This document shows, piece after piece, positions 43,775 to 50,977 of a stretch of 64,000 nucleotides of DNA. This DNA is from Alkalihalobacillus sp. YIM B00296 (GTDB lineage Bacteria; Bacillota; Bacilli; Bacillales; Fictibacillaceae). Under the pieces are notes generated by a model. The model did not search any database, had not been told where the DNA came from, and was given only the letters and a program-made list of their open reading frames with translations. The position numbers and the translations under genes were made by a program. Within the stretch, counting starts at the first letter, position 1. Each line of letters starts with the position of its first letter. The stretch is from positions 1 through 64,000 of the forward strand of contig NZ_JAIBLJ010000011.1 in assembly GCF_020179385.1 (NCBI RefSeq). The letters are read 5' to 3'.

Positions 43775-43879
43775 CTGTTCACTTCCTAGTATAATCTGTT
43801 CACTTCCCGGGATAAACTGTGCACTTCCCGGGATAAACTGTGCACTTCCTAGAATATTCTGTTCACTTCCTTCATAACG
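43775..43879 (+). repeat. Tandem array, exact 21 nt period, CTGTTCACTTCC motif
   Basis: Five consecutive 21-base units start at 43775, 43796, 43817, 43838 and 43859. Each begins CTGTTCACTTCC or CTGTGCACTTCC and continues with CGGGATAAA or TAGTATAAT. Units two and three differ at one base. The array is between the proline operon terminator and the YitT gene. The same motif occurs in reverse at 61854-61937. Confidence 0.9.
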
Positions 43880-43961
43880 GTACCAGGATTCCTCTCTTTT
43901 CATATCATCCTGAACTTGTACATATCTTGTAATAAAGATCATACTCGGGGAGAGGTTGAGA

Positions 43962-44543
43962 GTGAAAAAGTGGTTCGCAATTATCATTGGCAGCTTGTTT
44001 ATCGGTGTTGGCATCAATGGGCTTCTCGCCCCAAACCACTTGCTCGATGGAGGAATCATCGGTATCAGTTTGATTGCCAATTACACCTGGGGTCTCCAGC
44101 CAGGTTTAGTCATCATTCTATTAAGTTTGCCTCTCTATGGACTAGCCTGGTTTTACCACCGCTCTTACTTTTATAACAGTTTACACGGTATGTTGATTTC
44201 CTCTTTTTTCATAGATGCCTTTGCGCCAATCCGCCACTGGAGCCATCCCCCGCTATTGCTGTGCGCATTGGTCGGTGGCTTCCTAGTCGGAACTGGGATT
44301 GGTATCATGCTGCAACAGGAAACAAGCACAGGAGGCACTGATTTACTCGCACAAATGCTTTCAAAAATGACTAAAGTAAATGTCGGCATCCTTATCTTCC
44401 TGATCGATGCTATCGTCATCGCCTGTGGCGGCCTGATTCTTGGAACACAATCGTTTCTTTATTCTGTAATCACCATCATCGCGGTCGGAGTAACCACCAC
44501 ATTCATAACCCTGACCAAAAGCTCTCCTACACCTTCTAATTGA
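43962..44543 (+). CDS. YitT-family membrane protein
   Basis: A 193-residue protein with five to six hydrophobic segments and the YitT signatures GVGINGLLAPNHLLDGGIIGIS and QQETSTGGTDLLAQML. It lacks the C-terminal DUF2179 domain found in many YitT proteins, so it is a short form. Function is unknown; some members are associated with ion or amino acid transport. GTG at 43962 has GAGAGG six bases upstream and is preferred over TTG at 43956. Its last eight bases overlap the convergent YnfA gene. Confidence 0.83.
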   Translation: MKKWFAIIIGSLFIGVGINGLLAPNHLLDGGIIGISLIANYTWGLQPGLVIILLSLPLYGLAWFYHRSYFYNSLHGMLISSFFIDAFAPIRHWSHPPLLLCALVGGFLVGTGIGIMLQQETSTGGTDLLAQMLSKMTKVNVGILIFLIDAIVIACGGLILGTQSFLYSVITIIAVGVTTTFITLTKSSPTPSN

Positions 44544-44865
44544 CCCGTGGCGCCCAGATGATGATTGAAACACCGATCAGACATACAATCGCCCCGAGAA
44601 TATCATATTGATCAGGGGCTTTTCTATCAATGAACCATCCCCACATAAGCGCTAGAACGATAAACACTCCTCCATACGCCGCGAATACACGTCCGAATGT
44701 CGGAAAAGCCTGGAAGGTAGGGACGATTCCATAGACGACAAGAACGAGAGCACCCACAATTCCATACCAATATGGAGAACCCTCGCGTAACCATAGCCAG
44801 AATAAATAGCCACCCCCGATTTCTGCAAGTCCTGCAATGGTAAATAGGAAGATCGCTTGAATCAT
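44536..44865 (-). CDS. YnfA/UPF0060 family small membrane protein
   Basis: A 109-residue four-helix membrane protein: AGLAEIGGGYLFWLWLREG, YGIVPTFQAFPTFGRVFAAYGG and FIDRKAPDQYDILGAIVCL are the UPF0060 (YnfA) signatures. E. coli YnfA resembles small multidrug resistance exporters; a transport role is possible but not shown here. It is convergent with the YitT gene and overlaps it by eight bases. Confidence 0.92.
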   Translation of the reverse strand: MIQAIFLFTIAGLAEIGGGYLFWLWLREGSPYWYGIVGALVLVVYGIVPTFQAFPTFGRVFAAYGGVFIVLALMWGWFIDRKAPDQYDILGAIVCLIGVSIIIWAPRVN

Positions 44866-44997
44866 GATTGCACCTCTTTCGACCTAGGATTTAGGAGGAC
44901 AAGTTTAGCAAAGTCGATTATTACATAGACTGATAATAGAAGATTTACCCAAAAAAGAATGACGTAAATGGAAAGGGACTATACAGAATAGGTGATG

Positions 44998-45159
44998 ATG
45001 AGCGTGGCGATTTTTGTAATCTGTCCGAAATGTAAAGGGTCAGGTAAAGTATCTTCTATAATATCTTTTACGAGGAAAAAGAAATGTCAAAAATGCAACG
45101 GTATTGGCAAAATCAAATTAAATAGAGACTTGTTTTCCACCCCACAATATAAGGGCTGA
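44998..45159 (+). CDS. 53-residue DnaJ-type zinc-finger protein
   Basis: A small ORF with two CxxCxGxG-type knuckles: CPKCKGSGK at residues 10-18 and CQKCNGIGK at residues 31-39, the pattern of the DnaJ zinc-binding domain and of small stand-alone relatives. The rest is basic and short. AGGTG lies just upstream at about 44991; starts at 44995, 44998 and GTG 45004 are possible. It could bind zinc and RNA or a protein partner; no function can be assigned. A hairpin follows right after the stop. Confidence 0.65.
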   Translation: MSVAIFVICPKCKGSGKVSSIISFTRKKKCQKCNGIGKIKLNRDLFSTPQYKG

Positions 45160-45225
45160 CCCAAATCAAGCGCACCAGGTGCCTCCATGAACAGAGGGTG
45201 TCACGCTTTGGGAAAGCCCCTTTTA
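45152..45225. terminator. Long hairpin between zinc-finger gene and pgcA
   Basis: Outer arms GGGCTGACCCAAA / TTTGGGAAAGCCC enclose an inner hairpin AAGCGCACC... / ...GGTGTCACGCTT. TTTT follows on the plus strand. It can end both convergent genes. The GGGCTG/AGCCCC ends resemble the palindromic element family. Confidence 0.65.
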
Positions 45226-45229
45226 TTAT

Positions 45230-46963
45230 TCACATGATATGGTTGACTTTATCCATAACGTCTTTCTTGATCTTGTCTAGCTGGCTTTTGCTTTCCTTAA
45301 GGGTTGATGCCCCGACGCCAAAATAGAATTTGATCTTCGGTTCAGTTCCTGAAGGACGCAAGCATACCCAGGAACCATCCTCAAGTGTATATTTGATCAC
45401 ATTGGATGGTGGCAATACGATCGTTTCTGTTTCAGTTGATTTTACCATCAACCTTTCACGGCTCTGGTAATCCTCAATCACAGAAACCGGTATATCTCCA
45501 AATTCGGAAGGTGGCTGATTGCGGAAAGTCGAAAGGATCTCCTTGATCTGTTCTTCACCTTTCTTCCCCTTCAACGTCAACGATTCCAACCCTTCCTGAT
45601 AGTAACCAAATTCTTCAAAGATTTCCATCAAACCTTCGTAAAGTGTCATGCCTTTCGCTTTATAATAAGCTGTAACTTCAGCCGCCATCAGACAAGCTTG
45701 GACCGCATCTTTGTCACGTACAAAATCCCCGATCAGGTAACCGTAACTCTCCTCGTATCCGAATACGAATTCATATTGGCCTGAACGTTCGAATTCACCC
45801 ATTTTTTCACCGATGAATTTGAATCCTGTCAAGGTATCAATCGTTTCAAGCCCATATTTTCCAGCAATTTCCCGTCCGATTTCAGAGGTGACGATCGTCT
45901 TCAGTACTACACCATTTTCCGGTAATGCGCCTTTTGCTTTCCTTTGCTTCAACAAATAATGAAGGATCAAAGCACCTGTCTGATTTCCAGTCAATACAAC
46001 GTATTTCCCCTGGTCATCCTTTACGGCTACACCGACTCGATCCGCATCAGGGTCGGTTGCGATCAACACATCCGCTCCCTCACGCTCACCATATTGGATG
46101 GCAAGTTCAAAGGCTGCATGTTCTTCCGGGTTCGGAGACTTTACTGTTGAAAACTCCGGATCCGGCTTTTCTTGTTCACTGACGACCATGACATTCTTGA
46201 ATCCTAAGGACTCGAGACCTCTTCGGACTGGTATATTTGCTGTTCCATGTAATGGGGTGAAGACGATTTTCAAATCTTCTTGTTCCTTGATCAACTCGCG
46301 ATCTACAGAAATACCAACTAGTTTTTCATTATATGGACGGTCGATTTGTTCTCCGATGATCTTCAACAGTCCGGATTCTTTCAACTCGTTCTCATCCGTA
46401 ACTTCAATCTCCAATTCATTTTCAATGTCATTCACAAAATTGATGACATCGTTGGCAGGTGCTGGTGGAAGCTGTCCCCCTTCTTCTCCATAGACTTTAA
46501 AACCATTGTATTCAGGCGGATTATGACTTGCTGTGACGACAATCCCAGAGAAAGCGTCCAAATAACGGACTGCGAATGATAACTCAGGCGTCGGGCGAAG
46601 GTCTTCGAATACATAGGTCTGTATACCATGATGACCTAGTGTCTTAGCGGCTTCCATCGCGAATTCAGGCGACTTATGACGGGAATCAAACGCAATCACG
46701 ACACCTCTATGCTTCACGTTTTCTCCGAATGATTCTATGTATCTTGCCAGCCCTTCAGCAGCTTTGCGTATCGTATACTTGTTCATCCGGTTCGTTCCAG
46801 GGCCGATCTCCCCGCGCATACCCCCGGTTCCGAATTCCAGTGATTTATAAAAACAATCTTCCAGCTTTTCTTCCACATCTTTCATTTTACCCAGTTGTAG
46901 TCGCAATTCTTCATCAAGTTGTTGAAAACTACTCCAACGATCATAGTCTTTTCTCCAGCTCAT
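45230..46963 (-). CDS. pgcA: Phosphoglucomutase/phosphomannomutase PgcA
   Basis: A 577-residue alpha-D-phosphohexomutase: phosphoserine loop [13 protein letters not shown] (Ser about 145), metal loop [10 protein letters not shown], sugar-binding GYEESYGYL, and C-terminal [12 protein letters not shown]. It interconverts glucose 6-phosphate and glucose 1-phosphate (or mannose), feeding UDP-glucose for teichoic acid and glycolipid synthesis. In B. subtilis it is pgcA (yhxB), close to yhcX/yhcW as here. A stand-alone gene on the minus strand. Confidence 0.94.
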   Translation of the reverse strand: MSWRKDYDRWSSFQQLDEELRLQLGKMKDVEEKLEDCFYKSLEFGTGGMRGEIGPGTNRMNKYTIRKAAEGLARYIESFGENVKHRGVVIAFDSRHKSPEFAMEAAKTLGHHGIQTYVFEDLRPTPELSFAVRYLDAFSGIVVTASHNPPEYNGFKVYGEEGGQLPPAPANDVINFVNDIENELEIEVTDENELKESGLLKIIGEQIDRPYNEKLVGISVDRELIKEQEDLKIVFTPLHGTANIPVRRGLESLGFKNVMVVSEQEKPDPEFSTVKSPNPEEHAAFELAIQYGEREGADVLIATDPDADRVGVAVKDDQGKYVVLTGNQTGALILHYLLKQRKAKGALPENGVVLKTIVTSEIGREIAGKYGLETIDTLTGFKFIGEKMGEFERSGQYEFVFGYEESYGYLIGDFVRDKDAVQACLMAAEVTAYYKAKGMTLYEGLMEIFEEFGYYQEGLESLTLKGKKGEEQIKEILSTFRNQPPSEFGDIPVSVIEDYQSRERLMVKSTETETIVLPPSNVIKYTLEDGSWVCLRPSGTEPKIKFYFGVGASTLKESKSQLDKIKKDVMDKVNHIM

Positions 46964-47238
46964 GTCTTCCTCCTAACTTTTTTATAAACAGATACATCCT
47001 TATTGTATAAGAAATCAATGCTTTCAACCACATCTCCACAGATATTTTGTAAACCTTCCATTACGATTCTATAAAGTTCGTTAGCCAGGGCTGCTTCATA
47101 CGGGTCCGGTGATTCTGGTTTAATTCATGTCGAAAACGGCTTTTGGCAAATAACGCAGTTACAATATGTCACTATTCCCCGGAAAATATGAACACAGGAC
47201 TTTTCAGCTGAGAACGTTGTAGAATGTTCTCTTTAAAT

Positions 47239-47300
47239 AAAGAAAACTTGGCAAAGCCAAGCCTTGGGCGAAGGCTGAGTCTTAGTTGCTTTTATATGTA
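47239..47300 (+). repeat. CTTG-hairpin/TAGTTGC element, copy 1
   Basis: AAACTTGGCAAAGCCAAGCC forms a hairpin, followed by a second stem (CCTTGGGCGAAGG) and then GAGTCTTAGTTGC. The hairpin plus YTAGTTGC end recurs at 50013 and 50111. Confidence 0.55.
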
Positions 47301-47324
47301 AAAAAGACAGGTCGAATGCCTGCC
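47300..47324 (-). terminator. Terminator after yhcX
   Basis: Stem GGCAGG / CCTGTC with a seven-base loop and six T residues on the minus strand, 16 bases past the yhcX stop. Confidence 0.7.
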
Positions 47325-47339
47325 TTCGTGATTGTAGAA

Positions 47340-48887
47340 TTATTGTTCATCCTGCTTTTTCATCGTCACTTCATAAAGATCACGTCTTCTGTCTCTTAAT
47401 TGCATGACACTTCCGGACCTTCTATGTCTCCGTAAAATTTCTAAATCGACATCTCCGACCACGACTGTTTCAATATTCGGGTTACATTCGCCAACAATCC
47501 CATCTCGAGGAAAGCTGAAGTCGGATGGTGTAAAAATGCCTGATTGCGCGTATTGGATATCCATATTTTCCGTTTGCGGCAAGTTCCCTACGGTTCCAGA
47601 CAGGACGGTGTAAACCTGATTTTCAATCGCTCTTGCTTGGGCACAATAACGAACGCGTAAATAGCCCTGCCGATCATCCGTACAGAACGGAGTGAAGATG
47701 ATCCGCGCTCCTTTATCAGTCACATACCTCGAAAGCTCTGGGAATTCGATGTCATAACAGATCAAGATGGCGACCTTCCCGCAATCCGTATCAAACACAT
47801 TCACCCTATCTCCAGGACTTACTCCCCACCACTTCCGTTCGTTAGGGGTGATATGAAGCTTATACTGCTTTTCAATCGTCCCATTCCTTCTGAACAAGTA
47901 CGCGATGTTATAGATCTTACCGTCTTCTTCAACGAAATGGGAACCCCCAACAATGTTCACGTTGTAACGGACCGCCAGCTCAGTGAAAAGTTCTATATAA
48001 TCTTCCGTATACTCAGTCAGTCTTCTAACCGCCTGGCTTGGGCTCTTCTCATCAAGATAGGACATGAGCTGGGTGGTGAATATTTCAGGGAAAACAGCGA
48101 AATCCGATCCATAATCTGAAGCGACATCCGTGTAATACTCGACCTGGTTAGCGAACTCATCAAACGTATAGATCTGTTTCATCATATATTGGATCGTTGT
48201 AATCCGCACTGGGAATGATGTTTTGAAATGGCGTTTCGAAGTCGCCCTGTAATCGATATTGTTCCACTCCATCAAGGTAGCGTGTGCGTTTGATGCCTTG
48301 TCGTCCGGGAGATAGGATGGGTTTACCCGCATTAACGTGAACCCGTTCATCAATTGAAAAGTCAATACGGGATCATAGATATTGTGATTGACAACTTCCT
48401 TTACGTATTCTCTCGGTGACATTTTATCAGCGTATTTATGATAATACGGAATCCTTCCGCCAATGATAATGCTCTTTAAATTCAGCTTTTCAGTCAATTC
48501 TTTACGTGCTTCATACAAACGACGACCGATTTTCATCCGTCGGAAATCCGGATGGACCATGACCTCGATACCATAGAGGTTATAACCTTCAGGATCATGG
48601 TTTGTGATATAGCCTTCATCCGTAATTTCATCCCATGTATGTTTTTCATCGTACTCATCGAAGTTTATAATCAAACTCGAACATGTTCCGACTACTTTCC
48701 CTTCATATTCGACACAAAATTGGCCCTCAGGAAAGATGTTCAGATGGCTCTCCAGGTGCTCCCTTTTCCATGGATCCATATCCGGGAAGCATGCTTTTTG
48801 CAACTCAAGGATCTGATCGATATCCTTTTCCTCTATGTTCCTAAGTATGATTTTCTTTTCATATTTCGACTCATCAAACGATGACAT
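47340..48887 (-). CDS. yhcX: GNAT-nitrilase fusion protein YhcX
   Basis: A 515-residue fusion. Residues about 12-210 are a GNAT acetyltransferase domain with the acetyl-CoA loop VHPDFRRMKIGRRLYEARK. Residues about 225-500 are a carbon-nitrogen hydrolase (nitrilase) domain with the catalytic Glu in FPEIFTT, Lys in KLHITPNERKWWG and Cys in ILICYDIEFPE. B. subtilis YhcX (513) is the orthologue. Both domains look active; an acyl transfer coupled with amide hydrolysis is possible, but no reaction is known. Next to yhcW and a VOC gene on the same strand. Confidence 0.92.
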   Translation of the reverse strand: MSSFDESKYEKKIILRNIEEKDIDQILELQKACFPDMDPWKREHLESHLNIFPEGQFCVEYEGKVVGTCSSLIINFDEYDEKHTWDEITDEGYITNHDPEGYNLYGIEVMVHPDFRRMKIGRRLYEARKELTEKLNLKSIIIGGRIPYYHKYADKMSPREYVKEVVNHNIYDPVLTFQLMNGFTLMRVNPSYLPDDKASNAHATLMEWNNIDYRATSKRHFKTSFPVRITTIQYMMKQIYTFDEFANQVEYYTDVASDYGSDFAVFPEIFTTQLMSYLDEKSPSQAVRRLTEYTEDYIELFTELAVRYNVNIVGGSHFVEEDGKIYNIAYLFRRNGTIEKQYKLHITPNERKWWGVSPGDRVNVFDTDCGKVAILICYDIEFPELSRYVTDKGARIIFTPFCTDDRQGYLRVRYCAQARAIENQVYTVLSGTVGNLPQTENMDIQYAQSGIFTPSDFSFPRDGIVGECNPNIETVVVGDVDLEILRRHRRSGSVMQLRDRRRDLYEVTMKKQDEQ

Positions 48888-48904
48888 GATCTATCCATCC
48901 TTCC

Positions 48905-49297
48905 TTATCGCCAATCCTTCATCCTTGTCTTTAAATCCGAGGTGTTCAGTTCTATTTCAATTCCATTCGGATCAAGGAAGTTCACTACATGACCACCACC
49001 CCGCTCAATTGGTCCGCGGACAATCGGTATGCCCTTTTCTTTAAGAAGGGCAACTGTATTGGTGAAATCATCCTCTTCAATTGAAAATGCAAAATGGTCA
49101 ACACCTGGACCCTTAGCCTCGGTAGTCCCTAGGTTCTTTTTTTCTAAAAGGCAGATCCATGCCGAACCACTCTCAAGGTAAGCGTCCGTATTACCGAGAT
49201 GGACCCTTTTCATACCAAGTATGCCTTCATAGAAATACAATGATTCATCCAGGTCGTTCACATTTAGTGTGATATGGTTGAAGCCTATGATCGTCAT
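48905..49297 (-). CDS. VOC-family metalloprotein (FosA/FosB-like or glyoxalase-like)
   Basis: A 130-residue single vicinal-oxygen-chelate domain. Metal ligands are His8 (FNHITLNV), His in GVDHFAFSI and Glu in IEIELNTSDL. The ends resemble FosA/FosB thiol transferases (IEIELNTSDLKTRM...), but similar proteins act as glyoxalases, dioxygenases or binding proteins, so a fosfomycin-resistance function is not claimed. It lies between yhcX and yhcW with short gaps (17 and 8 bases), suggesting one transcript. Confidence 0.75.
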   Translation of the reverse strand: MTIIGFNHITLNVNDLDESLYFYEGILGMKRVHLGNTDAYLESGSAWICLLEKKNLGTTEAKGPGVDHFAFSIEEDDFTNTVALLKEKGIPIVRGPIERGGGHVVNFLDPNGIEIELNTSDLKTRMKDWR

Positions 49298-49305
49298 ATT
49301 CCCGT

Positions 49306-49971
49306 TTACCGTCCGTTTGAAAACTGTTCGAGCATCTCATTGAGTTTCAGTTCAGCTAGTGACTCAAGGCGCAAATCATACTCTTCGAACGTCAAATGGC
49401 GTGTCACCATGTTCGGTATGATGACCGTATGTAATCCGGCTTTTTTTGCTGCCTTCGCACCATTTGCTGAATCTTCAAAAGCCACAGCCTCTTCAGGTTT
49501 TACCCCCAAGCATTTGACAGCTTCCCGGAAGAGAGTCGGATCGGGTTTTACTTTTTCCACATCATCTGAGGTTTTGATACATTCAAAATAGTCGAAAATA
49601 CCAAGTTTTTTCAGATGATTCGAAACCCACTTGTAAGAAGAACTTGAAGCAAGCCCGATCTTTAGCCCCAATTTTTCTGCCGCCTCAAGATACTCGACTA
49701 CGCCTGGCATCGGTCCTTTATCCTTGATGCGTTCCTGGAAAATATCCAAACGCTGCTGTTTGATGGTATCACGATCGAGATTCTTACCGATCTGTTTCTC
49801 CAGGTATTCATGCGCATCAAAGTAATTGGAATGCGTTCCGATACATTCTCCCCAGACCTCTAAAGGTAGTTCTGCTCCGTGTTCTTTATAGATCTGTTGT
49901 AAAACATCATATTCACACGACTCTGTATCTAAAATCAATCCATCAAAATCGAAAACAATCGCTTTGATCAA
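49306..49971 (-). CDS. yhcW: HAD-family phosphatase/phosphoglucomutase-like YhcW
   Basis: A 221-residue HAD hydrolase: motif I FDFDGLILDTE with nucleophile Asp8 and cap region, SSSSYKW (motif II), KPDP (motif III Lys) and FEDSANGAKAA (motif IV). It resembles beta-phosphoglucomutase and phosphoglycolate phosphatases; B. subtilis YhcW (220) is the neighbour of yhcX. The frame is open 46 codons further upstream, but the domain starts right at the TTG at 49971, which follows GGTGTGGAGAG. The extra codons do not fit the family. Confidence 0.85.
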   Translation of the reverse strand: MIKAIVFDFDGLILDTESCEYDVLQQIYKEHGAELPLEVWGECIGTHSNYFDAHEYLEKQIGKNLDRDTIKQQRLDIFQERIKDKGPMPGVVEYLEAAEKLGLKIGLASSSSYKWVSNHLKKLGIFDYFECIKTSDDVEKVKPDPTLFREAVKCLGVKPEEAVAFEDSANGAKAAKKAGLHTVIIPNMVTRHLTFEEYDLRLESLAELKLNEMLEQFSNGR

Positions 49972-50012
49972 ACTCTCCACACCCTTTCCATCATCTAACA
50001 CCAATATATATA

Positions 50013-50075
50013 GAAAACAGGTTGATTGACAAGCAGAATGCGCAGTCAGAAACCTAGTTGCACTTATATTTGGAC
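50013..50075 (+). repeat. CTTG-hairpin/TAGTTGC element, copy 2
   Basis: GGTTGATTGACAAGC followed by AGTCAGAAACCTAGTTGCAC and TATATTTGGACC. Last third closely matches copy 3. It lies in the upstream part of the yhcW gene region. Confidence 0.5.
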
Positions 50076-50110
50076 CTAAACTTTTCAATGGACGTCGAAT
50101 CTCATCCAAT

Positions 50111-50178
50111 GAAAAGAAAACTTGTCGACTGGCAAGTGATAACGATGCCAGAGACCTAGTTGCACTGCTATTTGTACC
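50111..50178 (+). repeat. CTTG-hairpin/TAGTTGC element, copy 3
   Basis: AAACTTGTCGACTGGCAAGT hairpin followed by GCCAGAGACCTAGTTGCAC and CTATTTGTACC. It starts 98 bases after copy 2 in the same orientation. Confidence 0.55.
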
Positions 50179-50221
50179 AAACTTGTTTCCAACGATGTAT
50201 CTTCAAAACCGGTTTTCATAA

Positions 50222-50357
50222 GAATTGCGCGAAAATCGAAGAGAATTGCACGGTTTTAAAAATTATTGCTCACTGACGAAAAACGATTGCACCGAAACAG
50301 ACTTATTTGTTCACCACGGTGAATAATTGCATCAAAACCATATGTAATTGCACCGCT
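50222..50357 (+). repeat. Tandem array, 20-21 nt period, AATTGCACCG motif
   Basis: Seven units with the G of ATTG at 50227, 50248, 50268, 50289, 50309, 50329 and 50350. Consensus is AATTGCACCGNAAA with variation. It fills the space between the repeat copies and the reverse transcriptase fragment. Confidence 0.75.
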
Positions 50358-50361
50358 CTCA

Positions 50362-50940
50362 TCATATGAACCTTGTCATGTTTTCGAGCGCCCGTTCGGC
50401 GGCTCGTTTCGAGCCGACGTAGATTTGACAGTCATCGACGTATCGGACGATAAGAATACCTCGTGATTCCAGCTCCTTGTCCAGTTCATCCAGTACGATG
50501 TTCGATAGGATTGGGCTTAGGGGACTTCCTTGCGGCGTCCCTTCCCGGTTCTGTTGGATCAGTCCACCTTCCATGACACCAGCTTGGAGGTACTTCCTGA
50601 TGATGCTTAGCACCCGACCGTCTTGAATACGGTGGCTCAACGTGCGCATCAACCGGCCATGGTGAACTTTATCGAAGAATTTCTCGAGGTCGATGTCCAC
50701 CACCCATGTGTATCCCTGATGGATATAGTCCTGGGCTTGTTGGACAGCATCGTGTGCTCGTTTGCCCGGACGAAATCCATAGCTGTTGTTAGAGAAGGTT
50801 GAGTTATACATCCGTTGGAGCGAAAGGTTGAGAGCTTGTTGAATTAAGCGGTCCATGACAGTCGGAATATCGGATGATTTAACGTTTTTTGGTCCTGTTT
50901 TTCGTTTTTTCCAAGGATGAGAACCGGAAAGGCTAAACAA
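50362..50940 (-). pseudogene. Group II intron reverse transcriptase fragment
   Basis: A 192-codon piece of a bacterial group II intron-encoded protein, with RT blocks in order: IPTVMDRLIQQAL, FRPGKRAHDAVQQAQDYI, WVVDIDLEKFFDKVHH, EGTPQGSPLSPILSNIVLDEL and the catalytic YVDD. The N-terminal about 80 residues, thumb (domain X) and maturase/endonuclease domains are missing, and the first residues (up to LSGSHPWKKRK) are unrelated sequence from the asnO terminator side. No intron RNA domain V was recognised. It is a dead remnant, not a functional retroelement. Confidence 0.87.
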
Positions 50941-50968
50941 AAAAGCGACTCGGTGAATGAGCCGCTAA
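50938..50968 (-). terminator. Terminator after asnO
   Basis: Stem AGCGGCTC / GAGTCGCT with a seven-base loop followed by six T residues on the minus strand, ten bases past the asnO stop. Its T run marks the edge of the reverse transcriptase fragment. Confidence 0.75.
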
Positions 50969-50977
50969 CAAAATAAA

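Larger units (their letters stand above)
46964..47339. other. Intergenic region pgcA-yhcX
   Basis: About 375 bases. It contains a CTTG-hairpin/TAGTTGC repeat copy (47239-47300) and the yhcX terminator. The rest (46964-47235) shows no ORF with a ribosome binding site and no recognised RNA motif. Confidence 0.6.

Noticed and set aside
43775-43879. CRISPR array
   Set aside because: Units are directly adjacent with a 21-base period and no unique spacers; no cas genes nearby.
43760-44080. 106-codon minus-strand ORF with heptapeptide repeats
   Set aside because: The 21-base array gives an in-frame seven-residue repeat in any frame without stops; the ORF overlaps the YitT gene and has no ribosome binding site.
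48905-49297. Fosfomycin resistance thiol transferase (fosB)
   Set aside because: Only the general VOC fold and C-terminal pattern agree; the substrate-specific residues cannot be confirmed by eye.
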